Counted from the first letter of the stretch, positions 1-12,428 are shown. The stretch: DNA of 64,000 nucleotides from Amorphochlora amoebiformis (GCA_054601695.1 BAAHQB010000001.1:744001-808000), one strand, 5' to 3'. Program-made: numbers and translations. Notes: a model not told the origin generated them from the letters alone.

Positions 1-430
1 CTAACCCTAACCCTAACCCTAACCCTCAGGTGATTCCAAAAATCGTGGACTATCTTCTCTCTCCTGAGGAAGAATACGAGGTCAGAGAATGCCATCTTTA
101 GCCCTAACCCTAACTCTAACCCTAACCCTAACCCTGAGGAAGAAATTGGGGTCAGAGAATGCCATCTGTAACCCTAACCCTAACCCTAACCCTAACCCCG
201 AGGAAGATATCGAGGTCGGAGAATGTTATCTCTTACCCTAACCCTAACCCTAACCCTAACCCCGAGGAAGATATCAAGGTCGGAGAATTCTATAACTCTA
301 ACCCTAACCCTAACCCTAACCCCGAGGAAGATATCGAGGCCGGAGAATATTATCTCTAACCCTAACCCTAACCCTAACCCTAACCCTAACCCTAACTCTA
401 ACCCCAGGGCGTGTGGCATGTAGAGGGAAT
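1..430. repeat. Telomeric C-strand array with an embedded ~62-65 bp subtelomeric unit
   Basis: The window opens with perfect CCCTAA repeats, so the chromosome end lies to the left. Blocks of CCCTAA are separated by five copies of a short unit beginning GAGGAAG and ending near GAGAATG (about 63, 137, 199, 264 and 325). Copies 3-5 are nearly identical and copies 1-2 are more diverged. The array stops near 415, after which the strand of the telomeric motif flips. Confidence 0.9.
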
Positions 431-1575
431 GTCGCACGAAAACGTGTTGGCTACCATGGTATTGTTAGGGTTAAGGTTAGGGTTAGGGTTAGGGCTAGGG
501 TTAGGGTTTATGATTAGGGTCAGAGTTTCCGCCAGGGTACAGAAAACGTGTTGGCTACCATGGCATTAGGGTTAACGTCAGGGTTAGGGTTAGGGTTAAG
601 GTTAGGGTTTACGATTAGGGTCAGAGTTTCCGCCAGGGTACAGAAAACGTGTTGGCTGCCATGGTATTAGGGTTAGGGTTAGCGTTAGGGTTAGCTTTAG
701 GTTAGGGGTTAGGGCTAGGGTTCACGATTAGGGTTAGAGTTTCGGCTATGGTACAAAAAAGTGTTGGCTACCATGGTATTAGGGTTAGGGTTAGCGTCAG
801 GGTTAGAATTAGGGGAGGGTTAGGATCAGATTATTCAGCATATCTTAGTCCGAGGACCATGACTCGGTTAGGGTTAGCGTTTATGATTAGGATTAGAGTT
901 ATGGCTAGGGCTAGGGGCAGGGTTAAGGTTAGCAGATTAGGGTTAGGGCAGGGTTAGGGTAGACTATTATTAGGGTTAGTATTATGGTTTACAATTAGGG
1001 TTAGGGTTAGGGTTAGGGTGGACGATTAGGGCTAGGGTTAGGGTTAGGGTGGACGATTAGGGCTAGGGTTAGGGTTAGCGCGGACGATTAGGGCTAGGTT
1101 CGGGTTTGCATGAGGGGGTTAGGGTTAGCATCATAGTTCACCATTAGGGGCGGGTTAGGGTTGGGGTTAGCATAAATATTAGGGTTAGGCTTTAGAGTTA
1201 GGGTTAGGGTTAGGGTTAGGGTTAAGGTTAGGATCACATTATTCAGCATGTCTTAGTCAGAGGACCATTGGCTCCTTTAGATTGTGGGACCAGGTTAGGG
1301 TTAGGATTAAGGGTCAGGGTTGGTATTTGCATTTAATGGTTAGGGTTAGAGTTATGATTAGGGTTACTGTTCGCGATAGGGTTAGGGTTAGGGTTAGGGT
1401 TAGGGTTATAGGATCTCTCTCAGGAATGATTTGAAAGCTGTGTATGGCTTAGGTTGGGGTTAGGGTTCAGGTTTGGGTTAGGGCTCAGGTTTGGGTTAGG
1501 GTTGGGGTTAGGGTTAGGGTTAGGGTTAGGGTTGGGGTTAGGGTTGGTGTTAAGGATGGGGTTAGGGTAATCTTC
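431..1575. repeat. Degenerate TTAGGG-strand arrays with a ~100-bp higher-order unit
   Basis: Telomere-like repeats here read TTAGGG on the + strand, opposite to the first 430 bp, with many variants (TTAGCG, GGGCTAGG, TTGGGG). Four copies of a unit centred on GTGTTGGCTACCATGG occur near 437, 542, 643 and 755, each followed by telomeric repeats and, for most, a GATTAGGGTCAGAGTTTC segment. Copies of the 45-bp unit described at 5806-8700 occur here in reverse orientation (825-870 and 1230-1275). There is no gene. Confidence 0.85.
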
Positions 1576-1621
1576 CTATGTTTTGGGAGAATAATAGGAA
1601 GAAAGAAATATGTATATATTA

Positions 1622-1694
<73 letters not shown>

Positions 1695-1902
1695 ATATAT
1701 ATATATATATATGTGTGTGTGTATATATATATAATATATATATTTTTATATAATATGTGTGTGTGTATATATGTATGTACATGTGTATCTACTGCAATCT
1801 ACAGATATGTGTATATGTGTATATATATATTCATTGCATATGTATCTATGTATATATATATATATATATATACTAATTACGTGCAAATATATATATATAT
1901 AC

Positions 1903-1947
<45 letters not shown>

Positions 1948-2045
1948 TACATACATACATATACACATATACATACATACATACATATACATATACATAT
2001 GTAACATAAATACATAATATATACATATTAATACATATGAAACCA
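1576..2045. repeat. (TA)n microsatellite block
   Basis: Almost pure TA dinucleotide with short GT/AC and TACA interruptions. Open frames on both strands are Tyr/Ile/His low-complexity artefacts. Confidence 0.9.
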
Positions 2046-2084
2046 TGAAATCAAAGAGACAGAGAAGAAATAATTCCAACCATC

Positions 2085-2583
2085 ACGAAACCCTAACCCT
2101 AACATTAACGCTGTTTTCCCCAACAGCGCACTATAGCCCCACTCTGTGGAGGAGTCAATGGTCCTCGGACTAAGACATGCTGGATAATCTGATCCTAACG
2201 TTAACCCAAATTATTAGGTGTATATCCTGGACCGGGATGAAGACATCAAAGGTATAAAGCCATAACTCTAACCCCAACCTAACCCTAACCCTAACCTAAC
2301 CCTAACCCTAACCCCAACCCTAGGCGGTTCAATTTGCTTCCGACGCGCGTATAATCTTCCGGAGGGCGCTAAATTCTTGTATTAAAACCATTTCTGGGGA
2401 GGGCTAGGGTTAGGGTTAGGGTTAGGGTTAGGGTTGGGGTTAGGGTTAGGATCAGATTATTCAGCATGTCTTAGTCCGAGGACCATTGGCTCGGTTAGGG
2501 TTAGGGTTAGGGTTAGGGTTAGGGTTGGTGGTTGATAAGTGTATGTATATATATATATATATATATATTATATGTTTATGCAC

Positions 2584-2620
<37 letters not shown>

Positions 2621-2945
2621 ATATATATATAATGTATATATATATATACAACTAGTGATCAATGCCCCATACGAACCCTAATACTACCTCTAAAACCCTA
2701 AACTAACCGCTAATACGAACCCTAATACTATTCCTGAATCATAACCCTAACCCTAACCCTAACCCTAACCCTAACCCTGAAGGATGGAGAGCCCTCAGCA
2801 AAGGGCACCGATTGTTGATCATATCATCCAGGAAATGGGGCTTACTCATCTCGGTTAGGGTTAGGGTTAGGGTTAGGGTTAGGGTTAGGGTTAGGGTTAG
2901 GGTTAGGTTAGGGTTAGGGTTAGGGTTAGGGTTGGAGTTATGGGT
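2085..2945. repeat. Mosaic of oppositely oriented telomere-like blocks
   Basis: CCCTAA blocks (about 2090-2320 and 2685-2780) alternate with TTAGGG blocks (2400-2535 and 2855-2940). One forward (2150-2195) and one reverse (2450-2495) copy of the 45-bp unit lie here, each in the orientation matching its own telomeric block. A TA tract (2545-2650) interrupts. No coding sequence was seen. Confidence 0.85.
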
Positions 2946-3249
2946 ATGTCTTCCTACCTTCTAGCCCACAGGGCGCATATTACATATAGATATATACATA
3001 TGTACATTTGCATATGGGCGCATATTACATATAGATATATTCATATGTATCTATGCATATGGAATATCTTCCTACCTTCTAGACCGCAGGGCGCATATTA
3101 CATATAGATATATGCATATGTATATGTGCATATGTGTATGTTGTATGCGTATGTATGTGTGTATATGAATATACATATATATATATATTGTATATTATAT
3201 ATATACATATATATATATATACGTATCTATCTATCTATATATATATGTG

Positions 3250-3280
<31 letters not shown>

Positions 3281-3407
3281 GCTTGTATGTATATGTATAT
3301 AATTATATATGTGTACATGTGTGTGTGTGTACACATATTTGTATATAATTATATATTTGTGTTTGAATAAGTATGTATATATATTTGTGTAAATATGTTT
3401 ATATATG

Positions 3408-3453
<46 letters not shown>

Positions 3454-3510
3454 ATATATATATATATGTATGTTTGTATGTATACGTATTGCGCAATAGG
3501 AAACCAGTGA

Positions 3511-3565
<55 letters not shown>

Positions 3566-3600
3566 ACACATGCATTCATACACATATATATAATGATTTT
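2946..3600. repeat. Inverted outpost of the 54-bp satellite, then (TA)n
   Basis: Positions 2950-3130 hold about three copies of the 3936-4960 satellite in the opposite orientation (CCTTCTAG then GGGCGCATATTACATATAG). The remainder to 3600 is TA/GT microsatellite. Nothing coding. Confidence 0.75.
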
Positions 3601-3604
3601 ATCA

Positions 3605-3935
3605 TATATCCCTACCCCATACCCAACCCTTACCCTAACCCTAACCTAACCCTAACCCCTAACCCTAACCCTAACCCAACCCTAACTGTGATGAGTAATC
3701 CACATTCCCAACCCTAACCCCAACCCTAACCCTAGCCAAAACTCCAACCCTAAGCCTAACCTTAACGCTAACCCTAACCGAGATGCGTAATCCACATTCC
3801 CAACCCTAACCCTAACCCTAACCCTAACCCTAACCGTAACCCTAACCTAACCCTGTAATCCCCATTCCCAACCCTAAGCCATAACTCTAACCCTAACCCT
3901 AGCCCTAACTAAGTAATCCACATTCCCAACCCTAA
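3605..3935. repeat. CCCTAA-strand degenerate telomeric block
   Basis: Degenerate CCCTAA repeats with a recurring GTAATCCACATTCCCAACCC spacer (about 3693, 3787 and 3912, variant near 3855), so a second short higher-order unit exists in this block. Confidence 0.85.
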
Positions 3936-4960
3936 CTTATGCACATATACATATGCATATATATGTATATGTCATATGCGCCCATATGCACATGTCGCCC
4001 ATATGCACATGTACATATGCATATATCTATACGTAATATGCGCCCATATGCACATGTACATATGCATATATCTATATGTAATATGCGCCCGTATGCACAT
4101 GTACATATCCATATATCTATATGTAATATGCGCCCAGATGCACATGTACATATACATATATCTGTATGAAATATGCGCCCGTATGCACATGTACATATGC
4201 ATATATCTATATGTAATATGCGCCCTGTGGGCTAGAAGGTAGGAAGATATTCCATATGCACGTATACATATGCATATATCTATATGTAATATGCGCACAT
4301 ATGCACATGTACATACGCATATATCTATATGTAATATGCCCCACAGCTGTGGGCTAGAAGGTAGGAAGATCATATGCATATATCTATTCGTAATATGCGC
4401 CATTTGCACATGAACATATGCATATATCTATATTTAATTTGGGCTCTGGGCTAGGAGATAGGAAGATATTCCATATGCACATACACATATGCATATATCT
4501 ATACGTAATATGGGCCATTTGCACATGTACATATGCATATATCTATATTTAATATGCGCTCTGGGCTAGAAGATAGGAAGATATTCCATATGCACATACA
4601 CATATGCATATATCTGTACGTAAATGCGCCCATATGCACATGTACATATGCATATACCTATATGAAATATGCGCTCTGGGCTAGAAGGTAGGAAGATATT
4701 CCATATGCACATATACATATGCATATATCTACGCATATGCGCTCATATGCACATGCACATATGCATATATCTATATGTGATATGCGCCCTGTGGGCTAGA
4801 GGGTAGGAAGATATTCAGTATGCACATATGCACATATACATAGGGATGTATCTAAGTGTAATATGCGCCCATATGCACATGTACATATGCATACATCTAT
4901 ATGTAATATGCGACCTGGGCTAGAAGGTAGGAAGATATTCCATATGCACATGAATTACTA
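3936..4960. repeat. ~54-bp tandem satellite (CATATGCACATGTACATATGCAT type)
   Basis: Tandem copies of a unit containing CATATGCACATGTACATATG, TCTATATGTAATATGCGCC and, in a longer variant, GGGCTAGAAGGTAGGAAGATATTCC. In the first part the unit is a multiple of 3, so both strands show repetitive open frames (repeating MYICIYLYVICA-like peptide). No start context or homology supports a protein; I treat it as non-coding satellite. Confidence 0.85.
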
Positions 4961-5235
4961 TAGGTAATATATATATATATATATATACATACATATATAC
5001 ATATGCATATGATACGAATATATACGTATACGCCATAAATCAGTAGATATATATATATATACACATATATATATATACATCTATAATAATATATATATAT
5101 ACATATCTACATATGTATATACATATATACATAAATGGATATCTATGTATACCGAAATACACATATATACACATATATATATTTAAAGGAAATGTCGAGA
5201 CAAAGAAAAATCGTCTAATTGTGTTCCCTAACACA
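4961..5235. repeat. (TA)n with short interruptions
   Basis: Interrupted TA microsatellite between the satellite and the next telomeric block. No gene seen. Confidence 0.8.
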
Positions 5236-5546
5236 CACGTTCACAAGGCAACCCTAACCCTAACTCTAACCCTAATCGTAACCCTAATCCTAACCTACTG
5301 TCATCATATACCACCCTAAAATGTGTTCATATAACTGCTCTGACCTTAACTCTAACCCTAACTAACCTTAACCCTAACCCTATCTCACCCAAACCCGAAC
5401 CCTAACCCTCATCCTGATCCAAATCCAAGCCCAAATTCTACGCACAACCCTAAGTAGACCTAACCCTAACCCTAACCCTCACCCTAATCCTATAGTTACA
5501 TATATTATGTGTGTGTATATGTAAATTTATGTTGGTGCATATATAT

Positions 5547-5627
<81 letters not shown>

Positions 5628-7120
5628 TTATATTCATGTTTGCATATATATATGTTCACATATATTTACACTTATATATATATATATATATATATATCCA
5701 TATATCACATTCCAGCTCTCAAAAATGGTAAACTCAGCAATGGCAGAAGAAGGAAATGGTATACCCCTAACCCTAACCCTAACCTAACCCTAACCCTAAC
5801 CCTAACCGAGTCAATGGTCCTCGGACTAAGACATGCTGAATAATCTGATCCTAACCCTAACCCTAACCCTAACCCTAACCCTAACCGAGTCAATGGCCCT
5901 CGGACTAAGAAATGTTGAATAATCTGATCCTTATCCTAGCCTTAACCATAACCCTAACTGGAGTCACTGGTCCTCGGACTAGGACATGCTGAATAATCTG
6001 ATCCGACCCCTAACCCCAACCCTATCCCTAACCCTAACCCTAACCCTAACTGGAGTCAATGGTCCCCGGACTAAGACATGCTGAATAATCTGATCCTAAC
6101 CCTAGCTCGAATCTAATCCTAATCTAGCTATAACACAAACCGACTACCCTCATAATTCAGCACTAACCCAACCCTAACACTAACCCTAACGCTAACCCTA
6201 ACCCTAACCCTAACGCTAACCCTAACGCTGTTAGGGTTAGGGTTAGCGTCAGCGTTAGCGTTAGGGTTAGCGTTAGGTTGAGCGTTAGGGTTAGGGTTAG
6301 CGTTATGGTTAGGGTTAGCGTTACGGTCGTTAGGGTAAGGTTAGCGTTAGGGGGGTCAATGTTAGGGCTAAATTAGCATTAGAGTCAGCGTTAGGTTTAA
6401 CCCCAACAAACTCTAACGCCAAACCCTAGCGCCAACCCTAACGCTAACCCTAACCCTAGAGCTAACCCTAACGCCAATCCTAATCGTATCCCAAACGCAA
6501 TTGTGATCAGGGTTAGGGTTAGGGTTAGATTAGGGTTAGCGTTAAGAGTCAGCTAGGGTTAGCGTTAGCGTTAGGGTCATAGTTGGGTTAGGGTTACGGT
6601 TACGGTTAGGGCCAGGGTCAGGGTTTGGGTTAGGTTAGGATTAGAGTCAGCTAGACTCTAACGCTAACCCTAGCAGAGCTAACCGTAATCTAACCGTAAC
6701 CCAAACTGACTCTAACGCTAACGCTTACCCTAGCTGACTCTACAAAGCTAACCCAAATCTAACCCTAATCTAACCTAACCCTAACCCAACCATGACCCTA
6801 ACGCTAAGGCTAAACCCTAACTGACTCTAATCCTAAACCTAACCCTAACCCTAATCTAACCCTAATCTAACCATAACCCTAACCCAACCATAACCCTCAC
6901 TCTAACGCTAACCATAACTGACTCTAACGCTAACCCTAATCTAACCTTACTCTAACCCTAACCAACCCTAGCCCTAATCTAACCCTAACCCTAACCCTAA
7001 CCCTAGCCCTAAGCCAACCATGACCCTAATGCTAACGCTAAGCCTAATTGACTCTAATCTAACCCTAACCCTAACCCTAACCTTAACCCTAACCCTAACC
7101 CTAACCCAATCATGAGCCTA
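5236..7120. repeat. Telomere-like mosaic with four tandem 45-bp units and TTAGCG variants
   Basis: CCCTAA-strand repeats to 6230, broken by a TA tract at 5540-5700, then orientation flips: TTAGGG/TTAGCG 6231-6370, mixed 6390-6490, TTAGGG 6505-6650 and CCCTAA from 6655 to 7115. Four copies of the 45-bp unit (GAGTCAATGGTCC ... AATAATCTGATCC) lie near 5806, 5887, 5954 and 6052. The flip at 6230 is abrupt and uses the same variant hexamer on both sides (CTAACG then TTAGCG). Confidence 0.85.
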
Positions 7121-7149
7121 AATATCTTAATCGTAATGCCAGAGGGCAA

Positions 7150-7237
7150 GCGTGCGAGGAGACGTATTGTCGTATTCTTTATTGTTAATCCTTCGGTATA
7201 GCATTATATATATATATATATATATATATGCATATTT

Positions 7238-7286
<49 letters not shown>

Positions 7287-7760
7287 TATGTATTATATAT
7301 ATATATATATATTATCTATGTATATATGCACAAACATATGAGGCGTATTGTCGTCTTCTTTATTGTTAATCCCTCGGTACAGCATATATATATATGTATA
7401 TATACATATATATATATATGTTATATATATATATATATATATGTATATTATGTATTATATATGTAAATATATATATATACATGTATATAAATGTATATAT
7501 ATATATATATATATGAGGCTAGTGTCGTATTCTTTATCGCTAATCCCTCGGTATACCACATATATATATATATATATATATATTATACATATATACACAC
7601 ATATATATATATATATATTATATATATATATATACATATATATGCATATATATGTGTATGTAATATATATATATATATATATATATGAGAAGCAGTGTCG
7701 TATTCTTTATTGTTAATCCCTCGGTATAGCATATATATATATATGAATATATATGTATAA

Positions 7761-7832
<72 letters not shown>

Positions 7833-7851
7833 TACATACATATATATATAC

Positions 7852-7884
<33 letters not shown>

Positions 7885-7962
7885 CATGTATAACATTGTA
7901 CTAACAATACTACGTATAAAGTACTTCTATATATAATACAAATATATATATATATATACGTG

Positions 7963-8010
<48 letters not shown>

Positions 8011-8229
8011 ATATACTATATACCAGGTTCGTATTGTTTCAATGAAGCACGTAAAGCCTCAGCAGGTAATCCTTAGAGTTACGATTATTAGACATATGCA
8101 TATAAATTTATAAATATACATATACATATATATATATATATATGTATATATATTTATACAATAATAATAATAATATATATATATATATATAACATATAAT
8201 AATATATTGTGCATACCTATACATTTACA

Positions 8230-8270
<41 letters not shown>

Positions 8271-8290
8271 CAACAATACATAGTTAAACC
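7150..8290. repeat. TA-rich DNA with four copies of a ~175-bp periodic unit
   Basis: A ~45-bp non-TA core (GTCGTATTCTTTATTGTTAATCC ... CGGTATAGCATATA) recurs near 7160, 7340, 7515 and 7690, each followed by about 125-135 bp of TA microsatellite, giving a period of about 175 bp. From 7740 to 8290 only TA microsatellite and one short unique segment (8030-8090) are seen. Confidence 0.8.
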
Positions 8291-8364
8291 TCCTGGCAAC
8301 TGAAGTTCAATCGAGCTCCATCGGAACGATTTTTGAGGCCAACATCTTGGAAATCATATTAGAG

Positions 8365-9090
8365 TCACCCTAACCTAACCCTAACCCTAACCCTAACCTA
8401 GTCAAACCCCACTCTGTGGAGGAGTCAAGGTCTTAGGACTAAGACATGCTGAATAATTTGATCTGATCCTAACCGAGTCAATGGTCCTCGGACTAAGACA
8501 TGCTGAATAATCTGATCCTAATTCTGACCCTGACCCTAACCCTAACCCTAACCCTAACCCTAACCGAGTCAATGGTCCTCAGACTAAGACATGCTGAATA
8601 ATCTAACCCTAACCCTAACCCTAACCCTAACCTTAACCCTAACCCTAACCCTAACCGAGTCAATGGTTCTCGGACTAAGGCATGTTGAATAATCTGATCC
8701 TAACCCTAACCCTGACCCTAACCCTAACCCTAACTGGTTAGGGTCTGGGTTACGGTTCGGGTGGCTTAGGGTTAGGATTAGGGTTAGAGCTACGGTTTCG
8801 GTTAGGGTTGGGGTTAGGATTAGGGTTAGGTCACTGTTGGGGTTTAAGGTGAGGAGGGTTAGGATTAGAATTTGTTTCCGTTAGGGTTAGGGTTAGGATT
8901 AGGGTTAGGGCTAGGGTTAGGATCAGATTATTCAGCGTGTCCTAGTCCGAGGACCACAGTGGGGCTAGGCTAGGGTTAGGTTAAGATTAGGTTATGGTTA
9001 CTTTCGGGGTTAAGGTTAGGGTTGGGGTTAGGGTTAGGGTTTAGGTTTGGGTTCGGGTTAGGGTTATGTTAGGGTTAGGTTAGGGTTACC
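8365..9090. repeat. Innermost large telomere-like mosaic with 45-bp units
   Basis: CCCTAA-strand repeats to about 8735 with four forward copies of the 45-bp unit (about 8410, 8472, 8568 and 8657), then TTAGGG-strand repeats to 9085 with one reverse copy (8922-8960). The rule that unit orientation follows the telomeric strand holds again. Confidence 0.85.
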
Positions 9091-9119
9091 TGGTTGTCGA
9101 ATACGTTTAGAGAGAATCT

Positions 9120-9247
9120 GTGTGGGTTTATAGCATATTATATAATTTATTTTATATAATAAATTACATATATACATATACACACATATATATGTACATG
9201 TAAATATATCTATATGATATATTTATGCATACATATACGAATATTAT

Positions 9248-9297
<50 letters not shown>

Positions 9298-9304
9298 ATA
9301 TATG

Positions 9305-9376
<72 letters not shown>

Positions 9377-9552
9377 AGTGGATTTATTCGTGGGTGTGTA
9401 TATAAATTTCTTGCAATAAACATATTTTTGTAAATATGCATTACAAATATGTATATATATATATATACTTATATATATATATATATATGTATACATTATA
9501 CATGTGGTGTGTATACATATATATTAGCTATCCAATGTATTATATTTAGATA

Positions 9553-9593
<41 letters not shown>

Positions 9594-10016
9594 ATATATA
9601 TACACATATAGGTATGGAAAGAAGGGATATTTCAGCCTAGAAGAGGTTGGCCAAATATGTTCATGTTTGTTTGTATAATACATATTATACATATATATAT
9701 ATATATATATTATATTTATGTATGCATGTGTGTGTGTATAAATATGTATACATACATACATACACACATATATATATATATATATGCATTATGTATATAT
9801 ATATATATATATATGTATGTATATATATATATATGTACATATGTATTAAACATACACATGTAAATGTTAATAATACGTTATATATATATATATATATATA
9901 TAGATATATATGTATATATGCATATTTATATATATGTATAATATATATATATATATTATATATACATATGTGTATATGTATGATATGATATGTATATCTA
10001 GTGTATATAATAATTG

Positions 10017-10061
<45 letters not shown>

Positions 10062-10095
10062 TGTATATGTATATGTATGGTTATATGTATGTATA

Positions 10096-10127
<32 letters not shown>

Positions 10128-10205
10128 ATCTCTCCTACACATGCATATAACTCAATATATATGCATTCACACATTTACATACTACATTCATACATACATA
10201 CATAA

Positions 10206-10242
<37 letters not shown>

Positions 10243-10270
10243 ATTATATATATATATATATATATACATT
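9120..10270. repeat. (TA)n microsatellite stretch
   Basis: TA/CATA microsatellite with only short unique interruptions (about 9370-9440 and 9615-9660). No gene seen. Confidence 0.8.
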
Positions 10271-10960
10271 CTAGACATTACATGAATACAGGCAAAGAAA
10301 CACCGACTTGCCCTGATGTCCGAACGGAAGTACACCAAGCAAGATTGGAATATAAGGACCATTGAGCTGTGTGAGCATTAGCATCTACCAGTAGGCTCCC
10401 AGCCACGTAATACAAGATCGTTCACACTGTATGTATATCTGGTAGGCACTACGGATATAGCAGGTGCATGACAACCTAGATAACCCCTGAGCGCTTCCTG
10501 GCGCTACAACATAAGTTACAACTTTGGTTACAAGAACTAAAATGTGTAATTTGGAAATCCTCTGTTCAGATGCACATCGCCACGTACACGGCTCTTGTAC
10601 GTAGATATACACTACAAGTATCCAATAGATATTTAATGCTAGCCGTATAATATTCTCATTATCGAGATAGTCTGGATTTTACTAGTTACATGACTACTAG
10701 AGACGCTAGATACGGTAAGTCTGTGTATGTAGACTTAAAGTATGCGACGTGCGGTAGAAATCGACCGGTACCACACCAGTAACATTAATCATAGTAACTT
10801 AGATCTAGCTTATGGGCATGCCAAGGTTTCTGCGGTGTTCCATTCCCAATTACAGTCCAAAGCTTTCAACCTCTCCAAATCATCAGTTTTCACCTGAATG
10901 TTACGGATAACGAATAAAAAAGGGAAGGATTGTGCACTTGAAACTTAGTATATCTGTACA
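10271..10960. other. Unique-sequence island without a recognisable gene
   Basis: About 690 bp of complex sequence flanked by TA repeats. The longest frame is 75 codons on the minus strand (10385-10612), with no motif I recognise and no convincing splice partners. I see no gene here but cannot exclude an RNA or a decayed mobile element. Confidence 0.5.
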
Positions 10961-10977
10961 CGTTATATACATATATA

Positions 10978-11021
<44 letters not shown>

Positions 11022-11221
11022 GTATATATCATAGTAACAGTAACGATGTGAATTCATACGTATCTATCACTCTGTACACAAATATATGATTTATATTTAC
11101 ATGTAAACCTTGAAATATATTACTCAAATAGAATAACCATTTGTGCATGTATTACATACATTCACATACAGTCATATTTATATAAATATATAAATACATA
11201 TACACATGCATACAATCTTAC

Positions 11222-11375
11222 ATGCGCATACTTTTACTGGCCAACCAGTCCAGTACTACCGGCATTCCGGACCGGATTGCCGGCCTTCTGAACCGGACTA
11301 CCGGCATTCCGGACCGGATTGCCGGACTTCTGAACCAGACTACCGGCCTACCGGACCGGACTAGCGGCCTACAGA
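11222..11375. repeat. 42-bp minisatellite (two 21-bp half-units)
   Basis: Units alternate ACCGGCATTCCGGACCGGAT and GCCGGCCTTCTGAACCGGAC, GC-rich in an otherwise AT-rich region, with several CCGG sites. The 42-bp period is divisible by 3, so both strands are open; the + strand reads a 14-residue repeat resembling TGIPDRIAGLLNRT. A coding role is possible but unsupported. Confidence 0.8.
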
Positions 11376-11599
11376 CATATGTGTGTGTCCAAAAATTCCT
11401 TTTTACATATATAACAAATGCATACATTTGTAAACAAATATTTACCTTCGGGTAAACAACGAGTAAGGCATCTTCGACCCAATCTTATAATATATATATA
11501 TATATATATTTATATAGATATATTTATGTACATGTATGTCTATTTTTATATTTATATATAAACATATAATATATGCATGTGTATTATATATATATGATA

Positions 11600-11664
<65 letters not shown>
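11376..11664. repeat. AT-rich spacer
   Basis: Short unique segment then TA microsatellite. No feature was recognised. Confidence 0.6.
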
Positions 11665-11668
<4 letters not shown>

Positions 11669-11935
11669 TATAACCCTAACCCTAATTCTAACCCTAACCC
11701 TAACCCTAACCCTAACCGTCACCCTAACCGTAACCCTAACCGTATTCCTAACCCTAACCGTAACCCATCATACTTCTATATATGTAACGGTCATGAAAAT
11801 AAAATATACATATAGTGTGTATATATATGTATATATATATATTATATATTATATACGTATATATATATATATATATATATATGTTAGGGTTAGAGTTAGG
11901 GTTAGGGTTAGAGTTAGGGTTAGGGTTAGATTTTT
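11665..11935. repeat. Inverted pair of interstitial telomeric arrays around (TA)n
   Basis: A CCCTAA-strand array (11673-11768) and a TTAGGG-strand array (11883-11930) face each other across about 110 bp of mostly TA sequence, an inverted-repeat arrangement able to fold into a long hairpin. Confidence 0.8.
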
Positions 11936-11987
11936 TATAACCTGTAACCACGTATGTGCGTATATATACATATATGTAATATATACA

Positions 11988-12019
<32 letters not shown>

Positions 12020-12081
12020 ATAGTAATATATAATATGTATACATAAACATGTATAGATATCTAAATTATATATATCAGGCA

Positions 12082-12112
<31 letters not shown>

Positions 12113-12239
12113 CTTATAGATATATTGTGCGTTATGCAGTATGAATTGATAAGTATATATGTACATAAAGCTCTGCTTATGGAGAAGCTTAAAACTGAGT
12201 ATTCTCACGTAGAAATAGAAGTATATATATACATATATC

Positions 12240-12278
<39 letters not shown>

Positions 12279-12390
12279 TATGTTTAATCCAAAGAAATAT
12301 AATACTACACATATATTTTTCAAAGAAAATACACATATATTTATCAGTACATATATTACGTATATATTTTTATATAAAAGAAAATATATC

Positions 12391-12428
<38 letters not shown>

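Noticed and set aside
3936-4409. Satellite-encoded repetitive peptides on both strands
   Set aside because: The satellite period is a multiple of three, so frames stay open on both strands by structure. No initiation or splice evidence was found.
1-9090. Possible CRISPR-like array from regularly spaced repeats
   Set aside because: The spacers are telomeric or TA repeats, the context is eukaryotic, and there are no cas genes.
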